Shown here: in pieces, positions 33,382 through 42,898 of the stretch
Layout: the number at the start of each line of letters is the position of its first letter
Numbering within the stretch: the first letter of the stretch is position 1
The notes under the pieces: model-generated
Seen by the model: only the letters and a program-made list of their open reading frames with translations
Told to the model about the DNA's origin: nothing
The model's database searches: none
Made by a program: the position numbers and the translations under genes
Source of the DNA: an archaeon
Lineage (GTDB): Archaea; Asgardarchaeota; Thorarchaeia; Thorarchaeales; Thorarchaeaceae
Reading direction: 5' to 3'
Length of the DNA: 64,000 bases
Assembly: GCA_024275415.1 (NCBI GenBank)
Contig: JAJRZD010000091.1
Location: 1-64,000, forward strand

Positions 33382-34632
33382 ATGTATAAAACCAAAGGGA
33401 ATGCATTACACAAGGTGGATTCTCTCTTGAGCGACGGAGAAGTCATTGATAGTTCAACTGAGCGATTACGGAATCTGAGCAAGCAGGGTGGCACGATCAT
33501 TGGGTATTTGTATCCCCATACGCCCATCGAGCTCTTTTTGGCACACGGACTTACTCCATCTCTTATGCGAGTGGACCCTCAAATGTCTGCGGGCTTTGAA
33601 GATAGCCTACAGACCTTTGCCTGTGCCTTTACGAGGAACGTCTATTCACAACGTGCGCATGGCGGGTTTATCGATTATAGCGGATTCCTTTTTCCCGGTA
33701 ATACATGTGATGCTCTTCAGAATGTTGGTGATGTGTGGAGGCAGAGGTTCTCAGAGGACACTGTCCTCCGGCTGACCTACCCCGTATCGCCACGTTCGGA
33801 AAGTACAGTGTCGTTTCTTGCAGAGGAAATGCGGTTGCTGAGCAAGGCACTTGAACGCCAGTATGGCAAATCGTTCTCCCAGGATGAATATTCTACTGCT
33901 GTTTCACTGGTCAATTCCTTTAGAACCGGAGCCCAGTTCCTGTACGCAAGTCGTATCGTGAATCCTGAAACACCCTCTTATCGTGAGCTTGTGGGATTGG
34001 TCGTGGACTTCATGGTCGCTCCCGTGGAAGGTCTCCTCCGGGATCTTGATGAGATGGTTTCTGTCGCTAAGAGCACAAATGATGCACAAGGCAAGGCCGG
34101 TCTTGTTGAGAATGTTCTGCAAGGCTTGATGGCGGGAACTCCTTTGCAAATACATATTGAGGAACTTCCAGAACATACACGTCTTCTTGTTCTTGGAGGA
34201 ATGGTCGATCCGTTCAATCTTGCCGAGCTGGTGGATGGTATCGAGAATGCCACCGCAAATGTGATTGCTCTTGATATGCTCAGCTTCAGCTTTAAATCCA
34301 TCTTCACTCCAACTGTCGAGTCTTCGAACAACCCCTATATTTCATTGGCGAAAGCAATTCTTGGAGCACCACTTGAGCCAACCCAAGAAGGTCTACAACG
34401 AAGGATGGCATTTCTCAGGCAACTGCTTGAGACACACATATTTGATGGCATTGTCGTATGCGAGCAGTCCTTCTGCGACCCAGATGAGTTCGAGGCACCA
34501 TCGATGTATCGTATTGCAGATGAGATAGGCATCCCATCATTGCGGTTACCCATAGACCCAGAGCTGTCTGATCGAGGTCGGCTTGAAGGAAGGATCCAGA
34601 CATTCCTTGAAACCCTTGAGGAGGACAAATGA
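33382..34632 (+). CDS. 2-hydroxyacyl-CoA dehydratase/benzoyl-CoA reductase-type subunit (first)
   Basis: A 416-residue protein of the HgdB/BcrC-type superfamily. The ATG at 33382 is preferred: an upstream ATG at 33253 would add 43 residues across the promoter region, and a TATA-like stretch lies about 25 bases before 33382. Family signs include IGYLYPHTPIELFLAHGL at the start, Cys-containing blocks (TFACAFTRNVYS, DYSGFLFPGNTCDAL, VCEQSFCDPDEF) and LRLPIDPELSDRGR. With the second subunit it should bind a [4Fe-4S] cluster and perform ATP-driven radical reduction of a CoA thioester. It overlaps the next gene by four bases (ATGA). It may act on 2-hydroxyacyl-CoA or an aromatic CoA. Confidence 0.82.
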   Translation: MYKTKGNALHKVDSLLSDGEVIDSSTERLRNLSKQGGTIIGYLYPHTPIELFLAHGLTPSLMRVDPQMSAGFEDSLQTFACAFTRNVYSQRAHGGFIDYSGFLFPGNTCDALQNVGDVWRQRFSEDTVLRLTYPVSPRSESTVSFLAEEMRLLSKALERQYGKSFSQDEYSTAVSLVNSFRTGAQFLYASRIVNPETPSYRELVGLVVDFMVAPVEGLLRDLDEMVSVAKSTNDAQGKAGLVENVLQGLMAGTPLQIHIEELPEHTRLLVLGGMVDPFNLAELVDGIENATANVIALDMLSFSFKSIFTPTVESSNNPYISLAKAILGAPLEPTQEGLQRRMAFLRQLLETHIFDGIVVCEQSFCDPDEFEAPSMYRIADEIGIPSLRLPIDPELSDRGRLEGRIQTFLETLEEDK

Positions 34633-35840
34633 AAATGAGCGAGGAGAAAGCATACCGACGGCTTGAAACATCCCAACTACTCCAACAGATTTCGTTCCGA
34701 CATATGCTCGAGGCACACGCTGCGAGCGAGGACGGAAACCTGACTTGGATTACGTCAGGGTTTCCCGTCGAGATCCCAATTGCCATGGGCATCGGGGTAG
34801 TGTATCCTGAGCAATATGCAGCGATAGTCGGTGCTCAGAAGGTAGGCCCTGACATCTGCGGACTTGCCGAAGAATATGGGTACTCAAACGAGCTATGTTC
34901 TTACGCACGAGCAAGCATCGGTGCGACGATAAAACCTGACCAGAGCCCTCTTGGGGGACTTCCACGACCTCAGGCATTGTTGGCATGCAATAATATTTGT
35001 GGCACGGTCTTGAGGTGGTATGACGCTGTATCAGAGCTGACAGGAGCTCCTGTGTACCTGTTTGATACTCCACCCATCGATGACGAGCAACTGCCTCACC
35101 ATGTCGCATATGTTCGTCAAGGGCTACACAAGTTGGTAGACTTCTTAGCCAAAAAGTTCGACACAACAATGGAAAAGGAAAACCTGAGAAAGGTATCGCA
35201 GTATTCGAGTGATGCCATTCGGTTATGGATCGACTCGTTAGAGGCGTGCAAGAACAAGCCCAGCCCCCTTAATTGTGCAGACAGGTTCTTGACCATGGCG
35301 CCAGTCGTCAGCAGTCGTGGAAAGGACTATTGTGTGGAGTTCTATCAGGCTTTGAACGATGAGGTGCGAGGTCGTGTGAAGGACGGCATTGGTGCCATCC
35401 GCGACGAGCGAGTCCGTCTGCTGTGGGACAACATCCCTCCGTGGTTCCAGATATTCAGGTTCTTCAATGGGTTGGCAAAGAAAGGTGTGGTCTTTCCTGC
35501 TGACACATACACTCATGCATGGTCAGGGAAGGTTTCCGGTGACGATCTCTATGGGAGCATCACCGAGGTGTACAGCAATGTCTACCTGAACAAGGGTCTC
35601 GAAGCAAAGGCTGACAAGATGGTGCAGCTTATCAAAGACTATGCCCTCGATGGTTTCATCATGTTCTCAGTGAGGTCATGCAAACGTTACTCCCTTGGAC
35701 AGATGGTGACACGAGAACTTGTCACGGAGCGAACTGGTGTGCCTGGCACTATCATCGAAGGTGATATGGTCGATAGCCGCCTTTTCAATGATGCCCAGAT
35801 CCAGACTCGTGTCGAGGCATTACTTGAGATGTTCGTGTGA
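34629..35840 (+). CDS. 2-hydroxyacyl-CoA dehydratase/benzoyl-CoA reductase-type subunit (second)
   Basis: A 403-residue partner subunit. Conserved Cys candidates for the [4Fe-4S] cluster are in ELCSYARASIG, LACNNICGTVL and SVRSCKRYSLGQM. FSVRSCKRYSL and GVPGTIIEGDMVDSRLF are typical of the C-terminal half. It probably makes a heterodimer with the preceding gene product and receives electrons from the activator encoded next. It is coupled by a four-base overlap to the gene before it. The family includes lactyl-, 2-hydroxyglutaryl- and benzoyl-CoA enzymes; which one applies here cannot be told. Confidence 0.82.
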   Translation: MKMSEEKAYRRLETSQLLQQISFRHMLEAHAASEDGNLTWITSGFPVEIPIAMGIGVVYPEQYAAIVGAQKVGPDICGLAEEYGYSNELCSYARASIGATIKPDQSPLGGLPRPQALLACNNICGTVLRWYDAVSELTGAPVYLFDTPPIDDEQLPHHVAYVRQGLHKLVDFLAKKFDTTMEKENLRKVSQYSSDAIRLWIDSLEACKNKPSPLNCADRFLTMAPVVSSRGKDYCVEFYQALNDEVRGRVKDGIGAIRDERVRLLWDNIPPWFQIFRFFNGLAKKGVVFPADTYTHAWSGKVSGDDLYGSITEVYSNVYLNKGLEAKADKMVQLIKDYALDGFIMFSVRSCKRYSLGQMVTRELVTERTGVPGTIIEGDMVDSRLFNDAQIQTRVEALLEMFV

Positions 35841-35853
35841 GGGAAACTTCTTC

Positions 35854-36636
35854 ATGAGTGTACAGTATGGGATTGGGGTCGATGTAGGTTCGACCTCGAC
35901 AAAGGCGGTCATTGTGGATGCAGTGGGACGCATGGTTGCCTCACACCTGATACCCACTGGAGGCTCAGCTGCCTTGTCAGCAGCGAAATGTGTCGAGAGG
36001 ATTGTTGCTGATGTCGGTATTCGTCAGGATGACACTCCCATCGTGAGTACAGGCTACGGCCGAGCTCAGGTCAATGGTGCCGGTGAACGGATCACTGAGA
36101 TAACCTGTCACAGCATTGGTGTCCACCATCTCAACCCCGAAATCGCCCTGCTCATCGATGTGGGTGGTCAAGACTCGAAGGTCATCAGAATTGGGAAGAA
36201 CGGTAGGCCCGCGGACTTCGAGATCAACGACAAGTGCAGTGCTGGAACAGGACGTTTTCTTGAGGTGATGTCCCGTGTCCTTGAAATCCCCCTTCCCGAG
36301 CTTGGTGCCCTTGCTCTAGAGTCAACGGCCCCTTCTGCTATCAGCAGCACCTGTACCGTCTTCGCTGAAAGCGAGGTCATCGGTCGCATCGGTGCTGGTG
36401 ACTCTGTCAAGGATATCGCTGCTGGCATCCATCTCTCGATGGCATCAAAGATTGGCACTCTCTCTCGTCGTGTTGGGGTCGTCGAACCTGTCTGTGTGAC
36501 AGGAGGTGTTGCTCTGAATCCTGCTTTCAGGTTCTACCTCTCCAAACAGATTGGTGTCGAACTCTGGGTTCCCGAAGAGCCCCAGCTCACTGGAGCCCTT
36601 GGTGCCGCCATCCTTTCTCTAAAGAACAATGATTAG
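35854..36636 (+). CDS. 2-hydroxyacyl-CoA dehydratase activator (BadF/BadG/HgdC-type ATPase)
   Basis: A 260-residue ASKHA-fold ATPase that uses ATP to inject an electron into the dehydratase. ATG at 35854 is chosen because the longer frame overlaps the upstream gene and GAGGGAA lies about ten bases before the ATG. Motifs: phosphate loop GVDVGSTSTKAVIVD, VGGQDSKVIRI, the Cys for the shared [4Fe-4S] cluster in NDKCSAGTGRF and the second Cys in STCTVFAESEVI, and adenosine motif VTGGVALNP. It follows the two subunits in an operon, so the three genes form a complete system. Confidence 0.9.
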   Translation: MSVQYGIGVDVGSTSTKAVIVDAVGRMVASHLIPTGGSAALSAAKCVERIVADVGIRQDDTPIVSTGYGRAQVNGAGERITEITCHSIGVHHLNPEIALLIDVGGQDSKVIRIGKNGRPADFEINDKCSAGTGRFLEVMSRVLEIPLPELGALALESTAPSAISSTCTVFAESEVIGRIGAGDSVKDIAAGIHLSMASKIGTLSRRVGVVEPVCVTGGVALNPAFRFYLSKQIGVELWVPEEPQLTGALGAAILSLKNND

Positions 36637-36715
36637 TTGGCAGTGATCTTCTCTCACACAATTATATGATCCAGCGACAAAGCAGAGTGCCTGCTTGAAC
36701 ATGTCTAGATGGCAC

Positions 36716-37267
36716 CTAAGATGCAAGTGCTTTCTTACCGGCAGCAATCCCGAGTTCTAATGCCTTGAAGTTGGTGTCTACAAAACGGGGCCATCTGTCT
36801 TTAATCGCTTGTTTCAGTCCTTCGGGTGTCACGATTCCTGTGATGGCAGCAAGCACTCCCAGCATGACGACGTTGGTCGCCTGCTTCGTCCCGACCTCCT
36901 TGTCGGCAATCCGTGTGGCAGGTACTCTATACACCTTGACTCCTGCTGGAAGGTCACTTTCAATCTCGACAAGATCCTCGTCGATGATCAGGATACCGTC
37001 TTCCTTTAGACCTTCGACATACTCGAGGTACGCTGCCCTACTCATCGCAATGAAGACGTCTGGCTCCTGCACCTTGGGGTAATCGACTTCTTCGTCGTCT
37101 ACCACTATCTCGCTCTTGCTCGCCCCTCCCCGTGCTTCGGGGCCATAACTTTGCGTTTGCACGCACTGTCTTCCCTCCACTAATGACAGGGTTTCGCCCA
37201 GCACCACCGCCATGGTCACAATACCTTGTCCTCCAAACCCACCGATACGAATCTCAGTACGTGCCAT
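36716..37267 (-). CDS. korC: 2-oxoacid:ferredoxin oxidoreductase gamma subunit
   Basis: A 183-residue gamma-type subunit with the FGGQGIVTMAVVLGE motif at the N-terminus, typical of the KorC/PorG domain. It completes a four-gene 2-oxoacid:ferredoxin oxidoreductase set with korD, korA and korB. Its ATG follows the korB stop directly (TAG-ATG), so it is translated with the upstream gene. The gamma domain helps the CoA-binding and dimer interface. Assignment to the 2-oxoglutarate type is based on the korA sequence. Confidence 0.87.
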   Translation of the reverse strand: MARTEIRIGGFGGQGIVTMAVVLGETLSLVEGRQCVQTQSYGPEARGGASKSEIVVDDEEVDYPKVQEPDVFIAMSRAAYLEYVEGLKEDGILIIDEDLVEIESDLPAGVKVYRVPATRIADKEVGTKQATNVVMLGVLAAITGIVTPEGLKQAIKDRWPRFVDTNFKALELGIAAGKKALAS

Positions 37268-38131
37268 CTATATACTCTCCTTGAACTTTGTATGGGCAGC
37301 TCGGAGCACTGCCGTGTACTCGGGTTTCTCGATATCAACGAACTCCCCACATATGATCTTGGACTCGTACTCCAACTCCGCCTCGTGTGGTGGTAGCCCG
37401 TTCTTTATTTCTGCCACCTCTAACAGGTGCTCATGCATCTTGAGACCGTCCCCTAACCGGTTCATCCGACCGTACGCCGTCGGACACGCCCCAATAATCT
37501 CCACGAACGAGAACCCCTTCTTCTTTATCGCACGCTCTATCGAACGCGTCGCTCGCCGTGCCTGCACTGCTGTCCACCTAGCTACAAATGTAGACCCAGA
37601 TGATGCCGCTAACTTCACCAAGTTGAATGGGTGCTCGATGTTCCCTATCGGACGTGGACTCGTCTGTGAATACCTTTCATGTTCCGTAGTAGGACCAAAT
37701 TGACCGCCGGTCATACCATAATTAAAATTGTTTATACAAATGACTGTTATATCAATATTCCTGCGACAGGCGTGAATAAGATGATTACCGCCGATAGCGG
37801 CGATGTCACCATCACCTGAGATGACGATGACCTCAAGGTCAGGGTTTGCGATCTTGACGCCTTCAGCGAAGGCGATTGCCCTGCCGTGGGTAGTGTGGTA
37901 TGTACCAGTCTTGAAATAACCCGACGACCTGCCAGAGCAACCGATGCCAGACACGACGACGACCTTGTTGAAGTCGAGGCCGAGTTTGTCGATAGCACGG
38001 GCGACCATGTTGGTGACGATGCCAATGGAGCAGCCGGGGCAGTAAATCCACGGTTGACGGTCCTCACGGATGTATTTGGACATGGGGTGTCTGAGTACAG
38101 GGGCTGATTCGGTCATTGAAGAGTTCTCCAA
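37268..38131 (-). CDS. korB: 2-oxoacid:ferredoxin oxidoreductase beta subunit (TPP-binding)
   Basis: A 287-residue subunit that binds thiamine pyrophosphate and one [4Fe-4S] cluster. Visible: CPGCSIG, VVSGIGCSGRSSGYF, THGRAIAFAEGVK, the GDGD TPP motif (ISGDGDIAAIGGNH) and INNFNYGMTGGQF. With the alpha subunit it performs oxidative decarboxylation of a 2-oxoacid, reducing ferredoxin. It starts after a 135-base gap behind korA; a TAACA-A-TGTTA palindrome (38196-38206) lies in that gap, suggesting an extra promoter. Start ATG at 38131 is plausible; the Met at residue 6 is possible. Confidence 0.92.
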   Translation of the reverse strand: MENSSMTESAPVLRHPMSKYIREDRQPWIYCPGCSIGIVTNMVARAIDKLGLDFNKVVVVSGIGCSGRSSGYFKTGTYHTTHGRAIAFAEGVKIANPDLEVIVISGDGDIAAIGGNHLIHACRRNIDITVICINNFNYGMTGGQFGPTTEHERYSQTSPRPIGNIEHPFNLVKLAASSGSTFVARWTAVQARRATRSIERAIKKKGFSFVEIIGACPTAYGRMNRLGDGLKMHEHLLEVAEIKNGLPPHEAELEYESKIICGEFVDIEKPEYTAVLRAAHTKFKESI

Positions 38132-38195
38132 ATCGAATTAGGGAGTCTGAGTTACCCCGCGAAGCATCCTGATAAAAGAGTTATTGCTTAGGATG

Positions 38196-38206
38196 TAACA
38201 ATGTTA
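38196..38206. promoter_or_regulatory. Small palindrome in korA-korB gap
   Basis: TAACA-A-TGTTA is an 11-base palindrome about 20 bases upstream of a TATA-like TTTTATC on the minus strand. Related TTAACAAT motifs precede other redox genes (see findings). Confidence 0.35.
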
Positions 38207-38266
38207 ACCGAATCGACGTAGGCTGATACAGTTTCGAGGTGACGTTTGGTGAGAATCGTCAATCAA

Positions 38267-39403
38267 CTAGATGGAATCTACTTTGCGGATTTTGTCAAGT
38301 ATCTCATGTGGCAGCTGAGGCATTCCAGCCGGTTTTGTCATCAAGTGGACTGGAGTCGGTGCAGCGGACGCCTTGACCATGTAGTATGCCTGTCCTAGGT
38401 TCTGTTCAGCTACGATGAGATGCTTTACCTCAGTGGCGAGACTGGCGATAGTATCATCTGGGAATGGCCAGATGGTCTTTAGTCGCAACATCCCGACTTT
38501 GATCCCTTCGGCTCTAGCATCTTTGATAGCCCTTCGTGCACTTCTAGAAGGAGTGCCATAGGCGATGACAGCGATGTCAGCATCATCAAGCATGAACCTT
38601 TCAAGGTCAATGATATCGTCTGCATTCTTGAGGATTTTGTCATTGAGGCGAGTGATGAGCTCGATCTGCACATGTTCCTTGTCGCTTGGATAGCCACGCT
38701 CGTCGTGGGTCAGTCCAGTAGCATAGAATTGGTATTCAGACCCCAGCAGAGCCATGGGGGGCACGAGGTCATCATCAGGCTTGAAAGGTAGGTACTCTTC
38801 AGGCGGGCCGGAGGGTAGTTTTCTGTACGTCAGCTCAAGATCTTTCTCATCGGGGATAACGAGTCGCTCTCGCATATGTCCCACTGTTTCGTCGGCAAGA
38901 ACGAATACAGGGGTTCGGTATTTCTCTGCAAGATTGAATGCCTGTACAGTCTGATCGAACATCTCTTGCACAGACGCTGGGGTCAGTGCGATGATTTGGT
39001 AGTCACCATGACTTCCCCATTTTGCTTGCATGATGTCACCTTGTTGACCCTTGGTCGGTTGTCCGGTGCTTGGACCGCCTCGCATGATATTGACAAGCAC
39101 AAGAGGAGTTTCTGTCATGACAGCCAGTCCGATCGCCTCAAGCATCAAGCTTACACCAGGACCTGATGTGGCGGTCATCGCCTTTGTCCCTGTCCAAGAG
39201 GCACCGATCACACTTGTGATAGATGCGATCTCGTCCTCGTACTGGACGTATGCACCACCAACCTCGGGCATTCTCAGTGACATCCATTCAGCAATTTCGG
39301 TAGCTGGAGTTATCGGATACCCCCCAAAGTACCTACATCCCGCGCTCAATGCTCCTTCAGCACATGCAATATCACCCATAGTGAACATGATCCGTTCTGG
39401 CAT
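38267..39403 (-). CDS. korA: 2-oxoacid:ferredoxin oxidoreductase alpha subunit
   Basis: A 378-residue alpha subunit of KorA type. The N-terminal motif GGYPITPATEIAEWM is characteristic of 2-oxoglutarate:ferredoxin oxidoreductases, as opposed to the YPITPS context of pyruvate enzymes. MTATSGPGVSLMLEAIGLAVMTETPLVL and GGPSTGQPTKGQQGDIMQ are also typical. It oxidatively decarboxylates 2-oxoglutarate, or a related 2-oxoacid, with CoA and ferredoxin. Its ATG follows the korD TAG with no gap. Part of korD-korA-korB-korC. Confidence 0.92.
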   Translation of the reverse strand: MPERIMFTMGDIACAEGALSAGCRYFGGYPITPATEIAEWMSLRMPEVGGAYVQYEDEIASITSVIGASWTGTKAMTATSGPGVSLMLEAIGLAVMTETPLVLVNIMRGGPSTGQPTKGQQGDIMQAKWGSHGDYQIIALTPASVQEMFDQTVQAFNLAEKYRTPVFVLADETVGHMRERLVIPDEKDLELTYRKLPSGPPEEYLPFKPDDDLVPPMALLGSEYQFYATGLTHDERGYPSDKEHVQIELITRLNDKILKNADDIIDLERFMLDDADIAVIAYGTPSRSARRAIKDARAEGIKVGMLRLKTIWPFPDDTIASLATEVKHLIVAEQNLGQAYYMVKASAAPTPVHLMTKPAGMPQLPHEILDKIRKVDSI

Positions 39404-39760
39404 CTAGTTAGATTCCTCCTCATGTTCCCTTCCATCACCCATAAACTCTGGGATGAGAGTTCCTTCATCCAAAGCCCCTTTTTCATAGGCTTCTTTTGCT
39501 TCTTCTCTTTCTGAAAGGAAAATCGCCATGTCAGGACATATCATCTCACAGAACCCACAATTCACACAAGCATCAAGGTCACATGTTGTGACAGGGTGAT
39601 AGCCTTTCTTGTTGTATTTCGAGAAGTCTGCACACAAGACCTTCTTGGGGCAGAATTGAATGCACAAATCACACTGTTTGCATTGCTCTTGTAGGATAAC
39701 GAGAACCTTTTGTCTTGTTCGAGGAGGTTTAGGAATTATGGGCTTTCGTACAGATGACAT
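39404..39760 (-). CDS. korD: 2-oxoacid:ferredoxin oxidoreductase delta (ferredoxin) subunit
   Basis: A 118-residue ferredoxin subunit with two [4Fe-4S] sites: CKQCDLCIQFCPKKV and CVNCGFCEMICPDMAI. It transfers electrons from the TPP/Fe-S centre of the beta subunit to soluble ferredoxin. The N-terminal 25 residues are basic and proline-rich (PIIPKPPRTRQK). The C-terminus is acidic (DGREHEEESN). It is the first gene of the kor operon. The gene order D-A-B-C matches methanogen-type Kor clusters. Confidence 0.88.
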   Translation of the reverse strand: MSSVRKPIIPKPPRTRQKVLVILQEQCKQCDLCIQFCPKKVLCADFSKYNKKGYHPVTTCDLDACVNCGFCEMICPDMAIFLSEREEAKEAYEKGALDEGTLIPEFMGDGREHEEESN

Positions 39761-40002
39761 TACCGTGGGTCTCCGCCAATTCGTTTCGGAGCATATTATC
39801 GGACAATACTCAGTCCGTCTGACTCTGCGCTAGAAGCTCACCTATTTTAGGCTTGCCGTGGAGGATATATTACCGTGGACAACCCTCGAATCGTTCGCTA
39901 TCGCTATAAGAGATCCTATGCAAAAGGGACAGAGTTAAAGGTGAGCGGATGCATAATCCACATGCGATCTGCTGGAGGAGTAGGTGCTTGTCCAACGAGG
40001 AA

Positions 40003-40452
40003 ATGTCAGAAGACGAACTGGCGAAAGAACTCAAGGGCAGGACACTGCGTGTCTATTGGTATATGCTCAGACATCCAGAACCACTGACCGCTAGAGAGAT
40101 TCAACGCGGTGCTGACCTTTCCAGTCCCTCGCTATCTATGCATCACCTTGAGAAGCTCCGCGAAATGGGCCTTGTCGAAAAGGACATGCATGGGCAGTAC
40201 ACCATCAAACGGGATGTACGAGTGGGTGTTCTGAGGCTTTTTGTGGGTAGAGGGAGGATGATGGTGCCACGGTTCCTCTTCTATGCCACGTTCTATACCT
40301 CTGTGACAGCGGCACTGACAACGATGCTTATCCGGTTCTTCGAGTGGTACTCGTTGATACTTCTCGCCCTCTTGATATCGTTGTGCGGTGTCCTCTGGTA
40401 CGAAGCATTCAGGATTTGGAGGGAACAACCATTTCCGGAGAGGAACGAATGA
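40003..40452 (+). CDS. Winged-helix protein with two transmembrane helices
   Basis: A 149-residue protein. The N-terminal winged helix (about residues 5-72) includes GRTLRVYWYMLRHPEPLTAREIQRG and LSSPSLSMHHLEKLREMGLVEK, of ArsR/MarR type. Two hydrophobic helices follow (FLFYATFYTSVTAALTTML and LILLALLISLCGVLWYEAF). Such membrane-bound HTH proteins would sense an envelope signal and bind DNA at the membrane. The ATG at 40003 is chosen; an ATG at 39949 in the same frame adds 18 residues and is possible. The next gene begins inside its stop codon (ATGA). Confidence 0.7.
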   Translation: MSEDELAKELKGRTLRVYWYMLRHPEPLTAREIQRGADLSSPSLSMHHLEKLREMGLVEKDMHGQYTIKRDVRVGVLRLFVGRGRMMVPRFLFYATFYTSVTAALTTMLIRFFEWYSLILLALLISLCGVLWYEAFRIWREQPFPERNE

Positions 40453-41462
40453 GTTCTAAGAATAGAACTATGTACGAAATTAGCATAGATGATGTGATGT
40501 CTACGAAACGATTCTCTATGCAGTGTATACGACCCACCTTTATCAGCATAGATATCCGAAGGAAGACTCTCTGTTTCCTTTTCCTATTCTACCTTCTTTT
40601 TGCCCTTCCTTTCTCGTCCTCGATATTTCTCGTGTCAGAGAGCCAAGTGGGTCAAGGTTATCAGTTTCGTCCGACTGCGGAGCCCCCTGACCTTATTCTC
40701 ACATACTATTCAATGACAAACACTACCCCCGAAAACCTGGAATCAGGAGACCGGATTGCAGGCGACCACCTCACCCTGAATGCGACTTGGGTGCCAGGAG
40801 ATATCGTCAATGGCACCAAGATCCTAATCAATGCGACAGCAATCCCCAATGTTATTACGGCTTCGAGCAATATTAACACCGTAGAGATTGACACCCGTGC
40901 TCTCGGCAACAATGCGACATGTTTCATCAACGTGACAGCTTGGTTACTCAACGGCTCAACTATTTCCAAGACTTTTTCCAATGTGTTTCTTGGTAATTTC
41001 TTTGTCCCGTCTGTCAATGTTATTACGCCTAATGGAGGCGAGGTCTGGACAGGGACTCACAATATCACTTGGTCCGCAAAGGATGTGAATGCCGATGACC
41101 AACTGGTCTTCGAAGTCCACCTTTCTGATGATAATGGCACGACTTTCCAACTCCTCACTTCAGGAATCACTGAAACATGGTTGATGTGGGATTTCTCCTC
41201 CTTCGAGAACCTCTCCACATATGTGATAGAGGTTCGGGCATCTGACGGCATCTACGAGTCGATGGATCGGTCAGACAGCAGCTTCACCGCTGGTAGGATA
41301 AATCCAACTGAAACTTCCACCTCTGTGACAACCTCTACCACGGACATGTTTCCACCAACGAATGAATACGAAACACAACTTGCACTGTTTATAGCAGCTG
41401 CGATTATCGCGAGTGCTTTTCTCTCGGTCGTGGTATATTATCAAGCAAAGGATTTAACCTAA
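40449..41462 (+). CDS. Secreted/anchored surface protein with Ser-Thr-rich domain
   Basis: A 337-residue protein, translationally coupled to the winged-helix gene by an ATGA overlap. An unusual N-terminal region of about 35 residues precedes a strong signal/anchor helix ([22 protein letters not shown]). The ectodomain has many NxT/S sites and includes a domain of Ser-Thr-rich/Kre9-like type ([17 protein letters not shown]). A Thr/Ser-rich stretch ([13 protein letters not shown]) leads to a C-terminal helix ([21 protein letters not shown]). Probably the cell-surface partner of the membrane regulator; function unknown. Confidence 0.68.
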   Translation: MSSKNRTMYEISIDDVMSTKRFSMQCIRPTFISIDIRRKTLCFLFLFYLLFALPFSSSIFLVSESQVGQGYQFRPTAEPPDLILTYYSMTNTTPENLESGDRIAGDHLTLNATWVPGDIVNGTKILINATAIPNVITASSNINTVEIDTRALGNNATCFINVTAWLLNGSTISKTFSNVFLGNFFVPSVNVITPNGGEVWTGTHNITWSAKDVNADDQLVFEVHLSDDNGTTFQLLTSGITETWLMWDFSSFENLSTYVIEVRASDGIYESMDRSDSSFTAGRINPTETSTSVTTSTTDMFPPTNEYETQLALFIAAAIIASAFLSVVVYYQAKDLT

Positions 41463-42350
41463 GACTTTGTCCAAGAACGACTGTGTGGAAATCACATGTT
41501 TGTCGAGTCCAAGGTCATCAGGGTCTAGCCCCAATGCGAGTCCAATGAGCTGCGTGAGGTAGATTACAGGGATCTGGTATTTGTGCTCTCCCATCTCCTT
41601 GTTCAGCTGCATCTGTGATGCCTCGAATTGAAGATGGCAGAATGAACACGCATCCAAGATACAATCGGCCTCGGCATCTTGCACATTTTCCAGCTTTTCC
41701 TTGGCTATATCTACAGACACGGTCGCATTGCTGGCACGCACGCCTCCACCAGCCCCACAACAAGTGAATTTGTCCTTGTACTTCACACTCTCAGCTCCAG
41801 TCGCCTCGACAATCTCATCTAGGAATGTATGCTTCTGTTTCTGCTCCCACGGACGCAACTTACTGGGTTTAAGCAGGTGGCATCCATAGTGCACTGCCAC
41901 TTTGATTCCTGTCAGTGGGCGCTTCACCAGTGCTTTGATTGCCTCTGTACCCTTTTCATAGATTATCTCAACGACATGCTTTGCGTCGGATGTTGCCTTG
42001 TATTTGTATCCTACATCTTTCAAGATCTTTTGTACTTCTTTGAGCCGTTCTGGGTGTTCATGCACTGAATGGAGGGCTTCCTTGAATGTCCCATAGCACC
42101 CATTACATCCTGTGATGATATCATGTCCGGCCTTTTCAGCTAGGGCAAGGTTCCTGCTAGCCAGTGCTAGCCATGTTGGTTCATCGAATGAACGGATGAC
42201 GCCTGGGGCTGGGCAGCAACTCGCACCTTCAAGATCCTCAAGGACGATTCCAAGCTCAGGCATCACTATCCTGATGCTTTTTTCTATGTTCGGGAACCTA
42301 TTGGGCATCACACATCCTAGGAAGAACGAGTACGTTTGAGTTTCTGTCAT
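41454..42350 (-). CDS. hdrB: Heterodisulfide reductase subunit B-like (HdrB), pair 1
   Basis: A 298-residue HdrB with two CCG domains: [15 protein letters not shown] with [17 protein letters not shown]; then [17 protein letters not shown] and CSFCHLQF. These Cys sets bind non-cubane [4Fe-4S] clusters in classical HdrB that cleave CoM-S-S-CoB. Organisms without coenzyme M use related proteins for other disulfides or electron confurcation. It overlaps the convergent surface protein gene by nine bases. RBS GAGGTGGAGGG precedes the ATG. It follows hdrC directly. Confidence 0.9.
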   Translation of the reverse strand: MTETQTYSFFLGCVMPNRFPNIEKSIRIVMPELGIVLEDLEGASCCPAPGVIRSFDEPTWLALASRNLALAEKAGHDIITGCNGCYGTFKEALHSVHEHPERLKEVQKILKDVGYKYKATSDAKHVVEIIYEKGTEAIKALVKRPLTGIKVAVHYGCHLLKPSKLRPWEQKQKHTFLDEIVEATGAESVKYKDKFTCCGAGGGVRASNATVSVDIAKEKLENVQDAEADCILDACSFCHLQFEASQMQLNKEMGEHKYQIPVIYLTQLIGLALGLDPDDLGLDKHVISTQSFLDKVLG

Positions 42351-42355
42351 CAGTT

Positions 42356-42898
42356 TCAGCCCTCCACCTCTTCCTCAATCAGTTTCTTGAAACCGGTTTT
42401 TTCCATTATCCTCTTTACCTCGTCCAATGCATCGGGATGAGAATGGACCGTTGGGGGCACTTCGTCCATCTCAAGTTCTTTTCTCATCTCTTGGTTCGCA
42501 TCATCTAGAGGGACGGCATGTCCTGTCTGGAGAAGTTTCTTTGCTGTCTTCCTGTGTGGAGGCAGCATATACCCCTCCTCGACAGCCATGTTACGCATGA
42601 TGATGATTGCATCAGTTGTCCTGATTTGTCTTGGACAGCGCTCTAAGCACGTAAGGCATGTAGCACATAGCCAAAGATCCGAGCTGGACAGCACTTCGTC
42701 CTTCAGTCCTAGCACTGCCTTTCTCATGAGTTCACGAGTCCGAAAAGCCGTTCGTCGTCCGCTTGGGCAGACGCTTGAGCATGTTCCACATTGTATACAT
42801 GTGCGAATCCTGTCAGCTCCTGCCTCTACAAGTGCATCCACAAACTCTGGGTCGATGTTCTCCGTTTCGATGTTATCGCGTTCCATGCTGTCGTTCAT
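42356..42898 (-). CDS. hdrC: Heterodisulfide reductase subunit C-like (HdrC), pair 1
   Basis: A 180-residue Fe-S protein with two [4Fe-4S] sites ([12 protein letters not shown] and [12 protein letters not shown]), which link HdrA to HdrB. The start is taken at ATG 42898: a TATA-like CTTATATC at about 42948-42955 gives a transcript start near 42927, and a longer TTG-started frame (42940) would begin upstream of it. The C-terminal region has [14 protein letters not shown], similar to hdrC of pairs 2 and 3. It forms an hdrC-hdrB operon. No dedicated HdrA is adjacent to this pair. Confidence 0.9.
   Translation of the reverse strand: MNDSMERDNIETENIDPEFVDALVEAGADRIRTCIQCGTCSSVCPSGRRTAFRTRELMRKAVLGLKDEVLSSSDLWLCATCLTCLERCPRQIRTTDAIIIMRNMAVEEGYMLPPHRKTAKKLLQTGHAVPLDDANQEMRKELEMDEVPPTVHSHPDALDEVKRIMEKTGFKKLIEEEVEG

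Noticed and set aside
39875..40087. A 70-residue frame before the winged-helix membrane protein
   Set aside because: It overlaps the winged-helix gene in another frame and has no ribosome site.
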